From Rubrivivax sp. (GTDB lineage Bacteria; Pseudomonadota; Gammaproteobacteria; Burkholderiales; Burkholderiaceae_C): DNA of 64,000 nucleotides. The notes under the pieces were generated by a model. It was not told where the DNA came from, searched no databases, and worked only from the letters and a program-made list of their open reading frames with translations. The DNA is taken from the NCBI GenBank assembly GCA_027491255.1, contig JAIXWM010000112.1, forward strand, positions 1 to 64,000, written 5' to 3'. A program made the position numbers and the translations under genes. Shown piece by piece: positions 27,165 through 35,202 of the stretch (its first letter is position 1; every line of letters starts with the position of its first letter).

Positions 27165-27635
27165 TCAGCCGCGACGCCAGCCGCGGCGCTGCTCGAGGAA
27201 CTCGCGCACCTCGGCCTGCTGCTTCGGGTTCAGGCTGTCGTAGAAGTCGGCCAGCGCACCCACCAGCTCGGGCGTGGCCGTCTGCAGCACGCGGGTCTTC
27301 TCGCCCGCCAGCGCCAGCGCGCGGGTGCGGTCGAAGGTGGGGCCGGCCACCAGGGCTTTCATCTCGGCACGCGGGTCGGTGGTGGCGCCGATCATCGCGG
27401 CCCGCTGCGCGACCAGCTTGTCGGCCAGCACCTCGAGCTTGCGCTTCTGATCGGCGTCGAGCTCGAGCTTGCGGCTCACGCGCTTGACGGCCTCGCCGCG
27501 CCACTCGGCCACGCGCTCGGCGCTGGCGGCCCCGTGCGCGTGCTCGCCGCCGCGGTGCCCGCAGGCGCTCAGGCCGCCCGCCAGCAGCACCGTGACGGCC
27601 ACGCCGATCAGAGAACGCCGGATCCAGGTCTTCAT
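27165..27635 (-). CDS. Spy/CpxP-like periplasmic lipoprotein
   Basis: The 156-residue protein has a lipoprotein signal (VAVTVLLAGGLSAC, lipobox LSAC with Cys 25) followed by a short His-rich segment (GHRGGEHAHGAAS). Its helical body has the Spy/CpxP-type pattern LELDADQKRKLEVLADKL and a later LNPKQQAEVREFLEQRR. These proteins are chaperone-like envelope-stress or metal-stress feedback factors. Gene order with a Cpx-like pair downstream suggests it modulates that kinase. The His-rich start may bind Zn, Cu or Ni; that is an inference. Confidence 0.82.
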   Translation of the reverse strand: MKTWIRRSLIGVAVTVLLAGGLSACGHRGGEHAHGAASAERVAEWRGEAVKRVSRKLELDADQKRKLEVLADKLVAQRAAMIGATTDPRAEMKALVAGPTFDRTRALALAGEKTRVLQTATPELVGALADFYDSLNPKQQAEVREFLEQRRGWRRG

Positions 27636-27764
27636 GTCGATTCCTTCGGGAAGGTGGTTGAACAGAGCCGCCATCGTCGCGCCGGCGCCCGCGGCCTGGG
27701 TGTCGGCGCGGTTTCGCTTCTTGTCGTTTTGTTTCGGCGGTCGGGCGGGGGCCGGCTCGAGTCT

Positions 27765-27866
27765 GCCCGGCCCACCTTCCGGGGCGGCTTCGTCGGCTGT
27801 TTCCATGACCCGGACGTCCACCTCTGGGAGGTCGTGTTCAACCCCCACCTGCAGACCTTGGGATGA
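27765..27866 (+). pseudogene. C-terminal remnant of a glyoxalase/VOC-family protein
   Basis: Thirty-three codons read ARPTFRGGFVGCFHDPDVHLWEVVFNPH and then a stop. They match the end of VOC/glyoxalase proteins, where GGYxGYFxDPDGHLWEVxxNP is the common form with the metal-binding Glu. No upstream part of such a gene exists: the preceding DNA belongs to the Spy-like gene on the other strand. It is a leftover from a deletion or insertion at the edge of the TA cluster. Confidence 0.7.
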
Positions 27867-27873
27867 ATAGAAT

Positions 27874-27902
27874 CTTCGAAAATCCGTACAGTCCGTACGA
27901 AG
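27874..27902. promoter_or_regulatory. Repeat-rich AT pocket upstream of the second Phd/PIN pair
   Basis: Inverted arms CTTCG (27874-27878) and CGAAG (27898-27902) enclose a direct repeat CCGTAC at 27884-27889 and 27893-27898. The element begins 55 bases before the antitoxin ATG and is the only AT-rich stretch nearby. It is a candidate promoter/operator for the module. Confidence 0.4.
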
Positions 27903-27928
27903 TTTGAAAATCAACCGAGAAGCTGCCA

Positions 27929-28195
27929 ATGACCACCAAGCCCATCCCGCGCATCGGCCTGGACGAAGGCCGCAGCAAACTGCCTCATCTGGCGGCGCTG
28001 GCGCATGCTGGCCAATCCAGTCTGCTGACACGTCATGGCAAACCCTTGGCAGCGCTGGTAGCACCGGAGGTGCTGCTGGCACAGCGGCCTCGTGCCAACT
28101 TTCTGGCGCTTCGCGGAACAGGACGGGGCTTGTGGGCGCCGACTGCCGCTGCTACCGTGTCAGCGCTGCGAGACGAGTGGGCCGACAGGCCTTGA
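27929..28195 (+). CDS. Phd-like antitoxin
   Basis: This 88-residue protein has the Phd-type N-terminal segment IGLDEGRSKLPHLAALAHAG and LLTRHGKPLAALVAP, resembling prevent-host-death antitoxins that bind DNA as dimers. The C-terminal tail (TVSALRDEWADRP) could contact the toxin. The PIN toxin follows 22 bases later. Similarity is moderate. Confidence 0.7.
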   Translation: MTTKPIPRIGLDEGRSKLPHLAALAHAGQSSLLTRHGKPLAALVAPEVLLAQRPRANFLALRGTGRGLWAPTAAATVSALRDEWADRP

Positions 28196-28217
28196 TGCGC
28201 AGGCACGAGGCAAGCGT

Positions 28218-28736
28218 ATGGCCACGCGCAAGACCCCGGGCAGGGGGCAGACCACCCCTGGGTCCGCTCCCGCGGCAGCGCCTCGGATCGCGGTTCCGGC
28301 ACCCTGCTGGTGTGGTCTGCAGCAAGGTGACCTGGTGGTGGTCGATACCGCGCCGTTCATCTACGTTCTGGAGGACCACCCTGCATTCGCGCCCCTGTTC
28401 CTGGGGCTGTTCGAGGATCACGCCAACGGGCGGCTGCGCATCGCGCTGTCCACCATCACCTTGGCCGAAGTCCTGGTTGGGCCGCTGCGGCAGGGGCAAG
28501 ACACTCTGGCCCGACGCTATGAGCGGGCCTTGGCGGGGTTTGAGGTGCTGACGGTCAGCGCTGAGGTCGCCTCCACGGCCGCCCGCCTGCGCGCCACCTC
28601 GGGGCTGCGCTTGCCTGACGCCTTGCAGGCTGCCACCGCCATCGAATGCCGCGCCGTGGCCCTGGTGACCCATGATCGCGACTTCAGCCGGCTGCAGGGA
28701 CTGCGGGTGCTGACGGGGGCTCCTCCGGCCGCTTGA
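28218..28736 (+). CDS. PIN-domain toxin (VapC-like RNase)
   Basis: This 172-residue protein has a PIN domain from about residue 40. The conserved acids are in LVVVDTAPFIYVLEDHP (Asp), STITLAEVLVGPL (Glu), SGLRLPDALQAATAI (Asp) and LVTHDRDF (Asp), giving a complete metal site. The first 38 residues are basic and Pro/Ala-rich and are not part of the fold. A start nearer residue 38 (for example the TTG or GTG codons before the VVVDT strand) is possible. It pairs with the Phd-like gene upstream. Confidence 0.8.
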   Translation: MATRKTPGRGQTTPGSAPAAAPRIAVPAPCWCGLQQGDLVVVDTAPFIYVLEDHPAFAPLFLGLFEDHANGRLRIALSTITLAEVLVGPLRQGQDTLARRYERALAGFEVLTVSAEVASTAARLRATSGLRLPDALQAATAIECRAVALVTHDRDFSRLQGLRVLTGAPPAA

Positions 28737-28890
28737 CAAGGCAGGTGGGCTCAGGCAAGCCCAACTCGCCAGCAGTTGCAAGCTCACCGGCTTGACATCA
28801 AGCCAGCACCACCGCCGCATTCACCCCGCACCTGCCCGGCGGCAACCATCCGGAGCCGTGCCCGTAAAGCAAACGCAATACACTCCGCTC

Positions 28891-29163
28891 ATGAAGTCCG
28901 CTGTGATACCCCAGATCCGCGTCGAGCCCGAGTTGCGCGCCGAGCTCGAATCCGTACTGAAGCAGGGCGAGACCTTGACCGCTTTCGTGGAAGCGACGGT
29001 TCGAAGCGCCATCGCATTCAGGCGCGTCCAGACCTCGTTCCATGCCCGGGCGCAGGCGGCGTCTGACGAGTACCACCGGACAGGCGTTTCGGTGCCCGTC
29101 GAAACCGTCTTGGAGAAGCTGCAATCCAAGCTCGACGCCAAGCGCAAGAAGCTTGGCCGATGA
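28891..29163 (+). CDS. YlcI/YnfO-like antitoxin of a RelE module
   Basis: The 90-residue protein resembles the small YlcI/YnfO family: VIPQIRVEPELRAELESVLKQGETLTAFVEATVRSAI is a ribbon-helix-helix-like N-terminus, and the C-terminal half ends in a Lys-rich tail (KLDAKRKKLGR). Its stop overlaps the RelE-family gene by four bases (ATGA), the usual antitoxin-first order. It most likely represses the module and neutralises the toxin. Confidence 0.8.
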   Translation: MKSAVIPQIRVEPELRAELESVLKQGETLTAFVEATVRSAIAFRRVQTSFHARAQAASDEYHRTGVSVPVETVLEKLQSKLDAKRKKLGR

Positions 29164-29474
29164 GCTTTGTCGTTGAACTGTCTCCTTCGGCCGAGGACGA
29201 TTTCGAGCGACTCTTCGACTTCCTGCTCGACCGCGCCCAGACGGCGGAAGACCTCGATCGCGCCCAAGCCGCGATCGACGTGATCAGGACAACGGTACAG
29301 CAGCAGTTGGCGATCACGCCCTTCAGTTTCCGCAAGGCGGCCCAGAACCCCGTCCAGCGGGAATTGATCATTCCGTTCGGTGCGACCGGCTACGTCGCGC
29401 TCTACGAGATCGTCAGCCCTTCCAAGGTCGTGGTGCTGGCGGTGCGGCACCAGCGTGAAGAGGACTATCACTGA
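29160..29474 (+). CDS. RelE/ParE-family toxin
   Basis: The 104-residue protein has the RelE/ParE layout: VVELSPSAEDDFERLFDFLLDRA as the first strand and helices, then RELIIPFGATGYVALYEI and a C-terminal VVVLAVRHQREEDYH. The last strand with Arg-His-x-Arg is typical of the ParE/RelE fold; whether it acts on ribosomes or gyrase cannot be told. It is translationally coupled to the antitoxin. Confidence 0.85.
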   Translation: MSFVVELSPSAEDDFERLFDFLLDRAQTAEDLDRAQAAIDVIRTTVQQQLAITPFSFRKAAQNPVQRELIIPFGATGYVALYEIVSPSKVVVLAVRHQREEDYH

Positions 29475-29653
29475 CGCTGGAGGGCTGGACGCCCGGCTGC
29501 CGACCCGGCGCGCGGTGAATGTGGTCGCTGACGATCCCACATCGCATCGCGAGCACGCCCACGCACTCTGCGGTCTCGATCCGCCGCTCGGGAAAATCGT
29601 CGGCCGAAGTGGCAGTGACCGGACGCTGCACGCTCGCGTGCAGGGCCGGTCTC

Positions 29654-30535
29654 TCAGCGCGTGGCCATGTAGGCCTTCATCAGCGGGCCCGACAAGGCCT
29701 TGAGCCGCGCGCGCTGCGCGACGATCTCGTGGTGGCGCCCCTGGCGCTCGAGCCGCAGCAGGGCCGCCACGGTCTTGAAGGCCTCGGCCGGTGCCTCGTC
29801 CGCAGGGGGCTCGGCGGTGGCCAGCGGGCCGGCCAGCAAGGGCCGCTCGACCAGCGCGAAGGCCGGCAGCCAGGCCCAGTCGGCGCCCTTGGCGGGCTCG
29901 AAGCATTCCTCGAAGCGCGCGGCCAGCCGGCTCAGTGTCGGATCGGCCAGCGCCTGCACCAGGTCGGCGGCGCGCGCCGGCGCCAGCCACAGTGCCTCGG
30001 CCAGCAGCGGCCATGCCGCGTCGGCGCCTGCCCCGCGCCAGCGTGCCTCGGCCATCCACAGCAGCGGTTGCGGGATGCGGCGCCAGGACGCGGTGCCGGC
30101 CACCGCGTCGGCCGCCAGCGTCCAGGCCTGGGCACGCAGGTACAGGCCCGCGGCATGGGCGTCAGCATGGGCAGGGTGCCAGGCGATGCCGGCGGCCTGC
30201 TGCGCCAGCGCCCGCCAGCGGCCGGCGAGCCAGGGCGCCGACTCGTCGCCCAGCACGGCGCGGGCAGCTGCGGTCAGTGGGCCGTCCAGGCGGCTGCGGG
30301 CGTCGGCCACGGCGGCGGCTTGCAGACGCTGCGCCGCCCCCGGCCCCTGCGCCACCTGAAGATGCTCGATCAGCCGGGTCGCCGGGGCCAGCACCGCGTC
30401 GCCGGGGAAGGCTGCCTGCAGGGCCGCTGCTGCGCGCAGGGCGCCCGACACGTCCGCGTCCAGCAGCGCCTGCACCAGATCGTTGCGCAAGGCCACGTCG
30501 CGGCTGTCGGCGAAGATGTCGAGTTGCTGCTGCAT
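29654..30535 (-). CDS. Hypothetical protein, Ala-rich and helical
   Basis: I do not recognise this 293-residue protein. It lacks a signal peptide or membrane helix. It is rich in Ala, Leu and Trp and looks all-helical, with repeated helix pairs that could be TPR-like (for example ALLDADVSGALRAAAALQA). Conserved-looking aromatic patches are WLPAFALVERPLL and WLAGRWRALAQQAAGIAWHP. The start at 30535 (MQQQLDIFADS) is chosen because the frame upstream is Arg-rich and low in coding character; no strong ribosome site is seen. It is divergent from peptide deformylase. Confidence 0.65.
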   Translation of the reverse strand: MQQQLDIFADSRDVALRNDLVQALLDADVSGALRAAAALQAAFPGDAVLAPATRLIEHLQVAQGPGAAQRLQAAAVADARSRLDGPLTAAARAVLGDESAPWLAGRWRALAQQAAGIAWHPAHADAHAAGLYLRAQAWTLAADAVAGTASWRRIPQPLLWMAEARWRGAGADAAWPLLAEALWLAPARAADLVQALADPTLSRLAARFEECFEPAKGADWAWLPAFALVERPLLAGPLATAEPPADEAPAEAFKTVAALLRLERQGRHHEIVAQRARLKALSGPLMKAYMATR

Positions 30536-30735
30536 CGGGGGATGGGGGGTGACGGACCGGTCTGGCGCGAGGCCGCGATGCACCACCTGAACCGCACCGC
30601 GCCACAGCATTGCTGGGCCGACAATTCTGCGACGACAGAGCCTGCCGAGGTGAGGCGGGCCTATCGTGCCCCCCTTCCGGCGTGCGCCCCCGACCTGTCG
30701 GGCCGGCGCGCCCATCGAGCTTCGAGGCAGCTTTC

Positions 30736-31284
30736 ATGACCGTCCACCAGATCCTGAAAATGGGCGACCCCCGCCTGCTGCGCATCGCGCAGCCCGTGGA
30801 CGCCTCGGCCTTCGGCTCGCCCGAACTGCGCCAACTGGTGCAGGACCTGTTCGAGACCATGCACGCCGTCAACGGCGCCGGCCTGGCCGCGCCGCAGATC
30901 GGCGTGGACCTGCAGCTGGTGGTCTTCGGCAGCGACCAGCCGAACCCTCGCTATCCGGACCGCCCGCGGGTGCCGGTGACCGTGCTGTGCAACCCGGTCA
31001 TCACGCCGCTGGGGGCCGAGGAGGAAGAGGACTGGGAGGGCTGCCTGTCGGTGCCGGGCCTGCGCGGCGTGGTGCCGCGCTGGGCGCGCATCCGCTACAC
31101 CGGCTTCGACCCCGAGGGCCGCCCGATCGACCGCAGCGTCGAGGGCTTCCACGCCCGCGTCGTGCAACACGAGTGCGACCACCTGATCGGCAAGCTTTAC
31201 CCGATGCGCGTGCGCGATTTCACGCGCTTCGGCTACACCGAGGTGCTGTTCCCCGGACTGGCCGCCGCTGCCGAGGACGACTGA
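30736..31284 (+). CDS. def: Peptide deformylase
   Basis: Def removes the N-formyl group from new proteins using a bound metal ion. The 182-residue protein has the three signatures: [10 protein letters not shown] (residues 47-56), EGCLSVPG with metal ligand Cys 103, and HECDH with His 145, catalytic Glu 146 and His 149. It stands alone rather than with fmt or rsmB. An insertion with [12 protein letters not shown] is typical of the proteobacterial second-paralog type. The cell may therefore have another def elsewhere. Confidence 0.93.
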   Translation: MTVHQILKMGDPRLLRIAQPVDASAFGSPELRQLVQDLFETMHAVNGAGLAAPQIGVDLQLVVFGSDQPNPRYPDRPRVPVTVLCNPVITPLGAEEEEDWEGCLSVPGLRGVVPRWARIRYTGFDPEGRPIDRSVEGFHARVVQHECDHLIGKLYPMRVRDFTRFGYTEVLFPGLAAAAEDD

Positions 31285-31405
31285 GCAACACCAAGGGCTG
31301 CCCGGCCCGGCGCCCCGCGGTGCCGCAGGCAACCATGGGGCGGCCGCAGGTCCGCATGCTGGATGCCCGCTGCCGGGCGTCCACGCCCTGGCCGCGCACC
31401 ATCCC

Positions 31406-32275
31406 TCATCCGGCCAGCGGCGGCGCGGTGCCCTCGATCTGCACTCGGTAGCCCGAGCGCACATTCGGCCAGTAGTCCCACAGCGCCTTGTGCTGGGCGC
31501 AGCGGTTGTCCCAGAAGGCGATGGAGTGCGCGCGCCAGCGGAAGCGGCAGGACCATTCGTCGCGGCCGATGTGGCGGTAGAGGAATCCGAGGATGGCGTC
31601 GCCTTCCCTGCGCGGCAACTCGTTGATGTGGCTCGTGAAGTCCGCGTTCACGAAGATGCCGCGCCGACCGCTTTCGGGATGACGCACGATCACCGGGTGC
31701 GAAGCCTTGGGCGTGCCGGGGCCGAAGACGCGCGCGCCATCGTGTGTGGCCGTCAGCCCCGACAGGAAGGCCTTCATGCGCTCCGACAAGGCATCGTAGG
31801 CGGCATAGGTGCTGGCGAACATGGTGTCACCGCCGCCATCGGGCGGCACGATGTGGTTGTAGAGCATGCTGCCCAGGGGCGGGGTCGGTGCGCACGACTG
31901 GTCGCTGTGCCAGCTCTCGCCCGAGATGCGCTGGGAGGTCTCGTCGTAGTGGAACCTGCGCACCAGCGGATGGTCGGTGGGTTTGCTGATCGTCTGCGCC
32001 CCGACGTGCCGCCCCAGCGTGCCGAACAGGCTCGCGAAGCGGATGTGGTCCTCGAAGCCGATGGGCTGCTCGCGGAAGAACAGCACCTGGTATCGCGTGA
32101 AGGCGTCCTTGACTTCGGCGACCTGCTGCGGCGAAAGCTCCCGAGTCAGGTCGATGCCGGTGATCTCGGCGCCGATGTGGGGCGAGGCAGGTGTCACCAC
32201 GATGCTGCTGTAGGCGCGGGCGGTCTGGTCCGGGGTGCGCGCCGAGATCGGGGCGCCGACGGTGCTGGTGAACAT
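31406..32275 (-). CDS. TauD/TfdA-family 2-oxoglutarate dioxygenase
   Basis: The 289-residue Fe(II) and 2-oxoglutarate dependent oxygenase carries the metal ligands HxD (His 123, Asp 125 in SWHSDQSC) and His 262 (WDNRCAQHKALWDY). Arg 277 (SGYRVQIEG) binds the co-substrate. It is of the TfdA side of the family, which includes enzymes cleaving 2,4-D, taurine and related acids. It is divergent from a MarR regulator, with which it shares the two TTGGATCCTATG repeats. GGAG precedes its start. Substrate unknown. Confidence 0.9.
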   Translation of the reverse strand: MFTSTVGAPISARTPDQTARAYSSIVVTPASPHIGAEITGIDLTRELSPQQVAEVKDAFTRYQVLFFREQPIGFEDHIRFASLFGTLGRHVGAQTISKPTDHPLVRRFHYDETSQRISGESWHSDQSCAPTPPLGSMLYNHIVPPDGGGDTMFASTYAAYDALSERMKAFLSGLTATHDGARVFGPGTPKASHPVIVRHPESGRRGIFVNADFTSHINELPRREGDAILGFLYRHIGRDEWSCRFRWRAHSIAFWDNRCAQHKALWDYWPNVRSGYRVQIEGTAPPLAG

Positions 32276-32306
32276 GGTGAGCGACTCCAGGGTCGGTGAA
32301 ATTGCT

Positions 32307-32396
32307 TTGGATCCTATGTGTTTTTTTCTCCGATGGCAACTACACTTCTCGTGCACTTTCTGCAAAGCGTGATTGCTCCATCCATTGGATCCTATG
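32307..32396. promoter_or_regulatory. Twin 12-base repeats TTGGATCCTATG in the tauD-marR divergent region
   Basis: Two identical copies, at 32307-32318 and 32385-32396, lie 78 bases apart, each with the palindromic GGATCC core. The second includes the presumed marR start codon. The intervening DNA has a T-rich run (TTTTTTTCTCC). Such repeats between a MarR gene and its divergent target are good candidates for MarR binding sites controlling both. Confidence 0.5.
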
Positions 32397-32870
32397 GGTT
32401 CTGTCGCCGTTGCTGAGCCGGCCTCCGCCGTGTTGCGTGCGCGATCCGGCCTTGACGAGAGCCTGGGCTTTCTCATCGCCGAGGCCGAGCGGGCTTCCAA
32501 GCGCGTGCTGTTCGCGCGCATTGCCGAGCACGGGATCCGCCGCGGCGGCTGGTTCGTCCTGCGCACGCTCTGGGAGAAGGAGGGCATCACGCACCGCGAG
32601 CTGGCGCAGAGGCTGGGCCTGATGGAAACCTCCGTGCTCGAGATGGTGCGTGCCCTAGAGGGTGACGGCCTGGTCACCCGCACCCGCGACACGCAGGACC
32701 GGCGCAAGGTCCGCATCGAGCTCACGGCGCAGGGGCGGGCCATCGAGCCGGCGCTGATGGAGGTGGCGGCGACCGTGAACGAGCTGATGGTCCGGGATCT
32801 CACGCAGGCCGAGGCGGTGCTGCTGAAGCTGCTGCTGAAGAAGGTCCGCGATTCGCTGGCCGACCAGTGA
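32394..32870 (+). CDS. MarR-family transcriptional regulator
   Basis: The 158-residue regulator has the MarR winged helix: GGWFVLRTLWEKEGITHRELAQRLGLMETSVLEMVRALEGDGLVTRTRDTQDRRKVRIELTAQG spans helices and wing, with the conserved DxR in DTQDRRK. It probably senses an aromatic acid and controls the divergent dioxygenase and the downstream monooxygenase. The ATG used here sits inside a putative operator repeat and has no clear Shine-Dalgarno sequence. A TTG at 32373 in the same frame is an alternative. Confidence 0.88.
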   Translation: MGSVAVAEPASAVLRARSGLDESLGFLIAEAERASKRVLFARIAEHGIRRGGWFVLRTLWEKEGITHRELAQRLGLMETSVLEMVRALEGDGLVTRTRDTQDRRKVRIELTAQGRAIEPALMEVAATVNELMVRDLTQAEAVLLKLLLKKVRDSLADQ

Positions 32871-32903
32871 GGGGCCGAGGGTCCCGTTCAGCCAGGAACA
32901 ACG

Positions 32904-34085
32904 ATGAAAAGGGCGGTCTTGATCTGCGGCGCCGGCATCGCCGGGTGCTGCGCGGCGATCGCGCTCGCCCGCTCGGGCTGGACCGTGACCCTGGTCGAGA
33001 AGCAGACCGCGTGGCGCTTCCAGAGCTCGGGCATCTTCGTCTACGGCAACGGCCTGGCCCGGCTCCACGCGCTGGGCGTGATGGAAGAGATGGTCGCCGC
33101 GGGCTTTGCGATTGCCGACGGGCGCAACGTCTACCTCGACGCCGACGGCTCGTCGCTGTTCGAGACCTTCTACCCAGGGCGCTTCGACGGCCTGGAGGTC
33201 ACGCCCATCCTGGGGATCCGTCGCGCCGAGATGCACCGTGTGCTGTCGGGCCACCTGTCCCGCCTCGGGGTGGAGGTGGCGCTGGGCTGCACGGTGGAGT
33301 CGATCGAACAGGCCCGGTCTGCCGTCAGCGCCGTGCTGTCCGACGGGCGTGTGGTCGCCTGCGACCTCCTGCTGGGTGCCGACGGCATCCGCTCCCGGGT
33401 GCGCCAATTGCTCTGGCCGGACGTGCAGCCCCGGTACAGCGGCTTCGGCGTCTGGCGCAGCGTTCACGACCGGCCCGCGGGCCTGGGCGACAAGATCATG
33501 ATGATGGCCCGCGGCCTGCGGCTGGGCATCATGCCGATCTCGGCGCAGCAGTTGTACCTGTTCGGGACCGTCGTCGAGCCCGTGGACGCCTGGTATGCGC
33601 GTGAAGACTGGGCGAGGCTGATGCAATCGCGCTTCAGCGTCTTCCGCGGCCCGGCCGCGCACTTCCTGGACGAGCTGGGCCCGCAGTCCGAACTGCTCTA
33701 CACCGCCGTGGAAGAGGTCCTGATGCCTGCAGCCTGGCATCAGGGACGCGTGCTGCTCATCGGCGACGCCGCGCACGCGAGCACGCCGTTCATGGGCCAG
33801 GGCGGGGCGATGGCCGTCGAGGATGCAGTGGTTCTCGCACGACTGCTTGACCGGACGACCGACATCGATCGGGCGCTGGAGCGCTTCAGCACGGTCCGCT
33901 CGCCTGCATGCCGCTTCGTTCAGGACGCCTCCCGGCAGGTCGGCGTCAGCGGCGCGCGGTCCGACCCGCAGGAGCATGCAGGCATCCTGGACGCGATGAG
34001 GACGACGGCGCAGGCGCGCGTCGACGAGTTCTACGCCCGGCTCGAGCAACTGGGCTTCGATCACCACCAAGAGGAGACGCCATGA
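32904..34085 (+). CDS. FAD-dependent monooxygenase (salicylate hydroxylase type)
   Basis: The 393-residue flavoprotein hydroxylase of class A has the dinucleotide fold GAGIAGCCAAIALA at residues 9-22, then the second FAD motif LLGADGIRSRVR. The GD motif RVLLIGDAAHASTPFMGQGG follows near residue 285. These enzymes use NAD(P)H and O2 to hydroxylate an aromatic ring. It follows marR by 33 bases and overlaps the Bug protein as ATGA, so regulator, enzyme and binding protein share a transcript. The target ring compound is unknown. Confidence 0.9.
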   Translation: MKRAVLICGAGIAGCCAAIALARSGWTVTLVEKQTAWRFQSSGIFVYGNGLARLHALGVMEEMVAAGFAIADGRNVYLDADGSSLFETFYPGRFDGLEVTPILGIRRAEMHRVLSGHLSRLGVEVALGCTVESIEQARSAVSAVLSDGRVVACDLLLGADGIRSRVRQLLWPDVQPRYSGFGVWRSVHDRPAGLGDKIMMMARGLRLGIMPISAQQLYLFGTVVEPVDAWYAREDWARLMQSRFSVFRGPAAHFLDELGPQSELLYTAVEEVLMPAAWHQGRVLLIGDAAHASTPFMGQGGAMAVEDAVVLARLLDRTTDIDRALERFSTVRSPACRFVQDASRQVGVSGARSDPQEHAGILDAMRTTAQARVDEFYARLEQLGFDHHQEETP

Positions 34086-35059
34086 GACGCAACCTTCTAC
34101 GGGGAGTGCTGGCCACCTGCGCGGCAGCCTGGCTCCCGCTGGCGCCCGCGAGCGCGCAGTCCTACCCTTCCAAGCCGATCCGCATCGTCGTGCCCTTCGC
34201 GGTCGGCGGCTCGTCCGACATCATGGCGCGCGCCCTGGGCAAGCAGCTGGCCGAGCAGATGAATACCCAGGTCATCGTCGAGAACCGGCCTGGGGGCGGC
34301 GGCGGCACCGCGATGCAGGCCGTGGTGTCCGCGTCTGCCGACGGCCACACGCTGCTCTACGGCACCATCGGCACCAACAGCGTCGCGCCGGTGCTGTTCA
34401 AGAACCTGCCGGTCGACCCGACCCGCGACCTGCTGCCCGTGTCGATCCTGGCGCTCAATCCCAGCGTGCTGATCGTCAACGCGGCGCTGCCGATCCAGTC
34501 CCTGCAGGACCTGATCCGGTACGCGAAGGCGAACCCTGGCAAGCTCAGCTACGCGTCGGCGGGCAACGGCTCGATCTCGCACCTCGCCACGGAGCTGCTG
34601 AAGACCACCGCCCAGATCGACCTGCTGCATGTGCCCTACAAGGGGGGTGGCGCCGCGTCCGCCGACCTGCTGGCGGGCAATGTGTCGCTGATGATCGAGA
34701 CGGTCACCAACGCCGTCACCCTGGCCAAGACCGGCAAGGTGCGCGCGATCGCCAACTCCGGCAGCCGTCGCTGGCCGACCTTGCCTGACCTGCCCACCTT
34801 TGCCGAGGCGGGCTTGCCCGGCTACCAGGTCGACAGCTGGACCGGCTTGTTCGTGGCGGCCGGCACGCCAGCGCCCATCGTCGAGCGCATCAACGCCGAG
34901 CTCGTGAAGGCCGCGCGCGACCCCGCCTACCGGGCGGCGATGAGGAACATCGACGTCGAGGCCGTGAGCTCCACTCCCCCGGAATTCGCGGGTTTCGTGC
35001 GCGCCGAGATGGACAAGTGGGCGCGGGTGGTCAAGCTCACGGGAACGAAGGTCGACTGA
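34082..35059 (+). CDS. Bug-family tricarboxylate-type substrate-binding protein
   Basis: The 325-residue periplasmic receptor has a signal peptide (LLRGVLATCAAAWLPLAPASAQ). The Bug motifs are YPSKPIRIVVPFAVGGSSD, VIVENRPGGGGG and LLHVPYKGGGAAS near residue 185. The start overlaps the monooxygenase stop (ATGA), tying it to aromatic acid catabolism. No TctAB membrane genes are adjacent. Confidence 0.93.
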   Translation: MRRNLLRGVLATCAAAWLPLAPASAQSYPSKPIRIVVPFAVGGSSDIMARALGKQLAEQMNTQVIVENRPGGGGGTAMQAVVSASADGHTLLYGTIGTNSVAPVLFKNLPVDPTRDLLPVSILALNPSVLIVNAALPIQSLQDLIRYAKANPGKLSYASAGNGSISHLATELLKTTAQIDLLHVPYKGGGAASADLLAGNVSLMIETVTNAVTLAKTGKVRAIANSGSRRWPTLPDLPTFAEAGLPGYQVDSWTGLFVAAGTPAPIVERINAELVKAARDPAYRAAMRNIDVEAVSSTPPEFAGFVRAEMDKWARVVKLTGTKVD

Positions 35060-35202
35060 CCGGTCGCTGCTTCTGCCCCTGCACGGCCGCAGTCTCGCGG
35101 CCGCGAGAGGCCGCCCTGTGGTCTGCCAAGGCCAGCCATGTCGGCGCTTGCAGGCGCGACAATGCCTCGCACGGGGCAGAAGTCTGCACCCCCCGACGCA
35201 CC

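Noticed and set aside
24820..27243. 807-codon plus-strand frame starting in the PIN remnant
   Set aside because: Only the first 57 codons resemble a protein family; the rest is antisense to the histidine kinase and response regulator.
29475..29653. Possible gene or remnant between relE and the hypothetical gene
   Set aside because: All frames are short or lack recognisable motifs; I see nothing in it.
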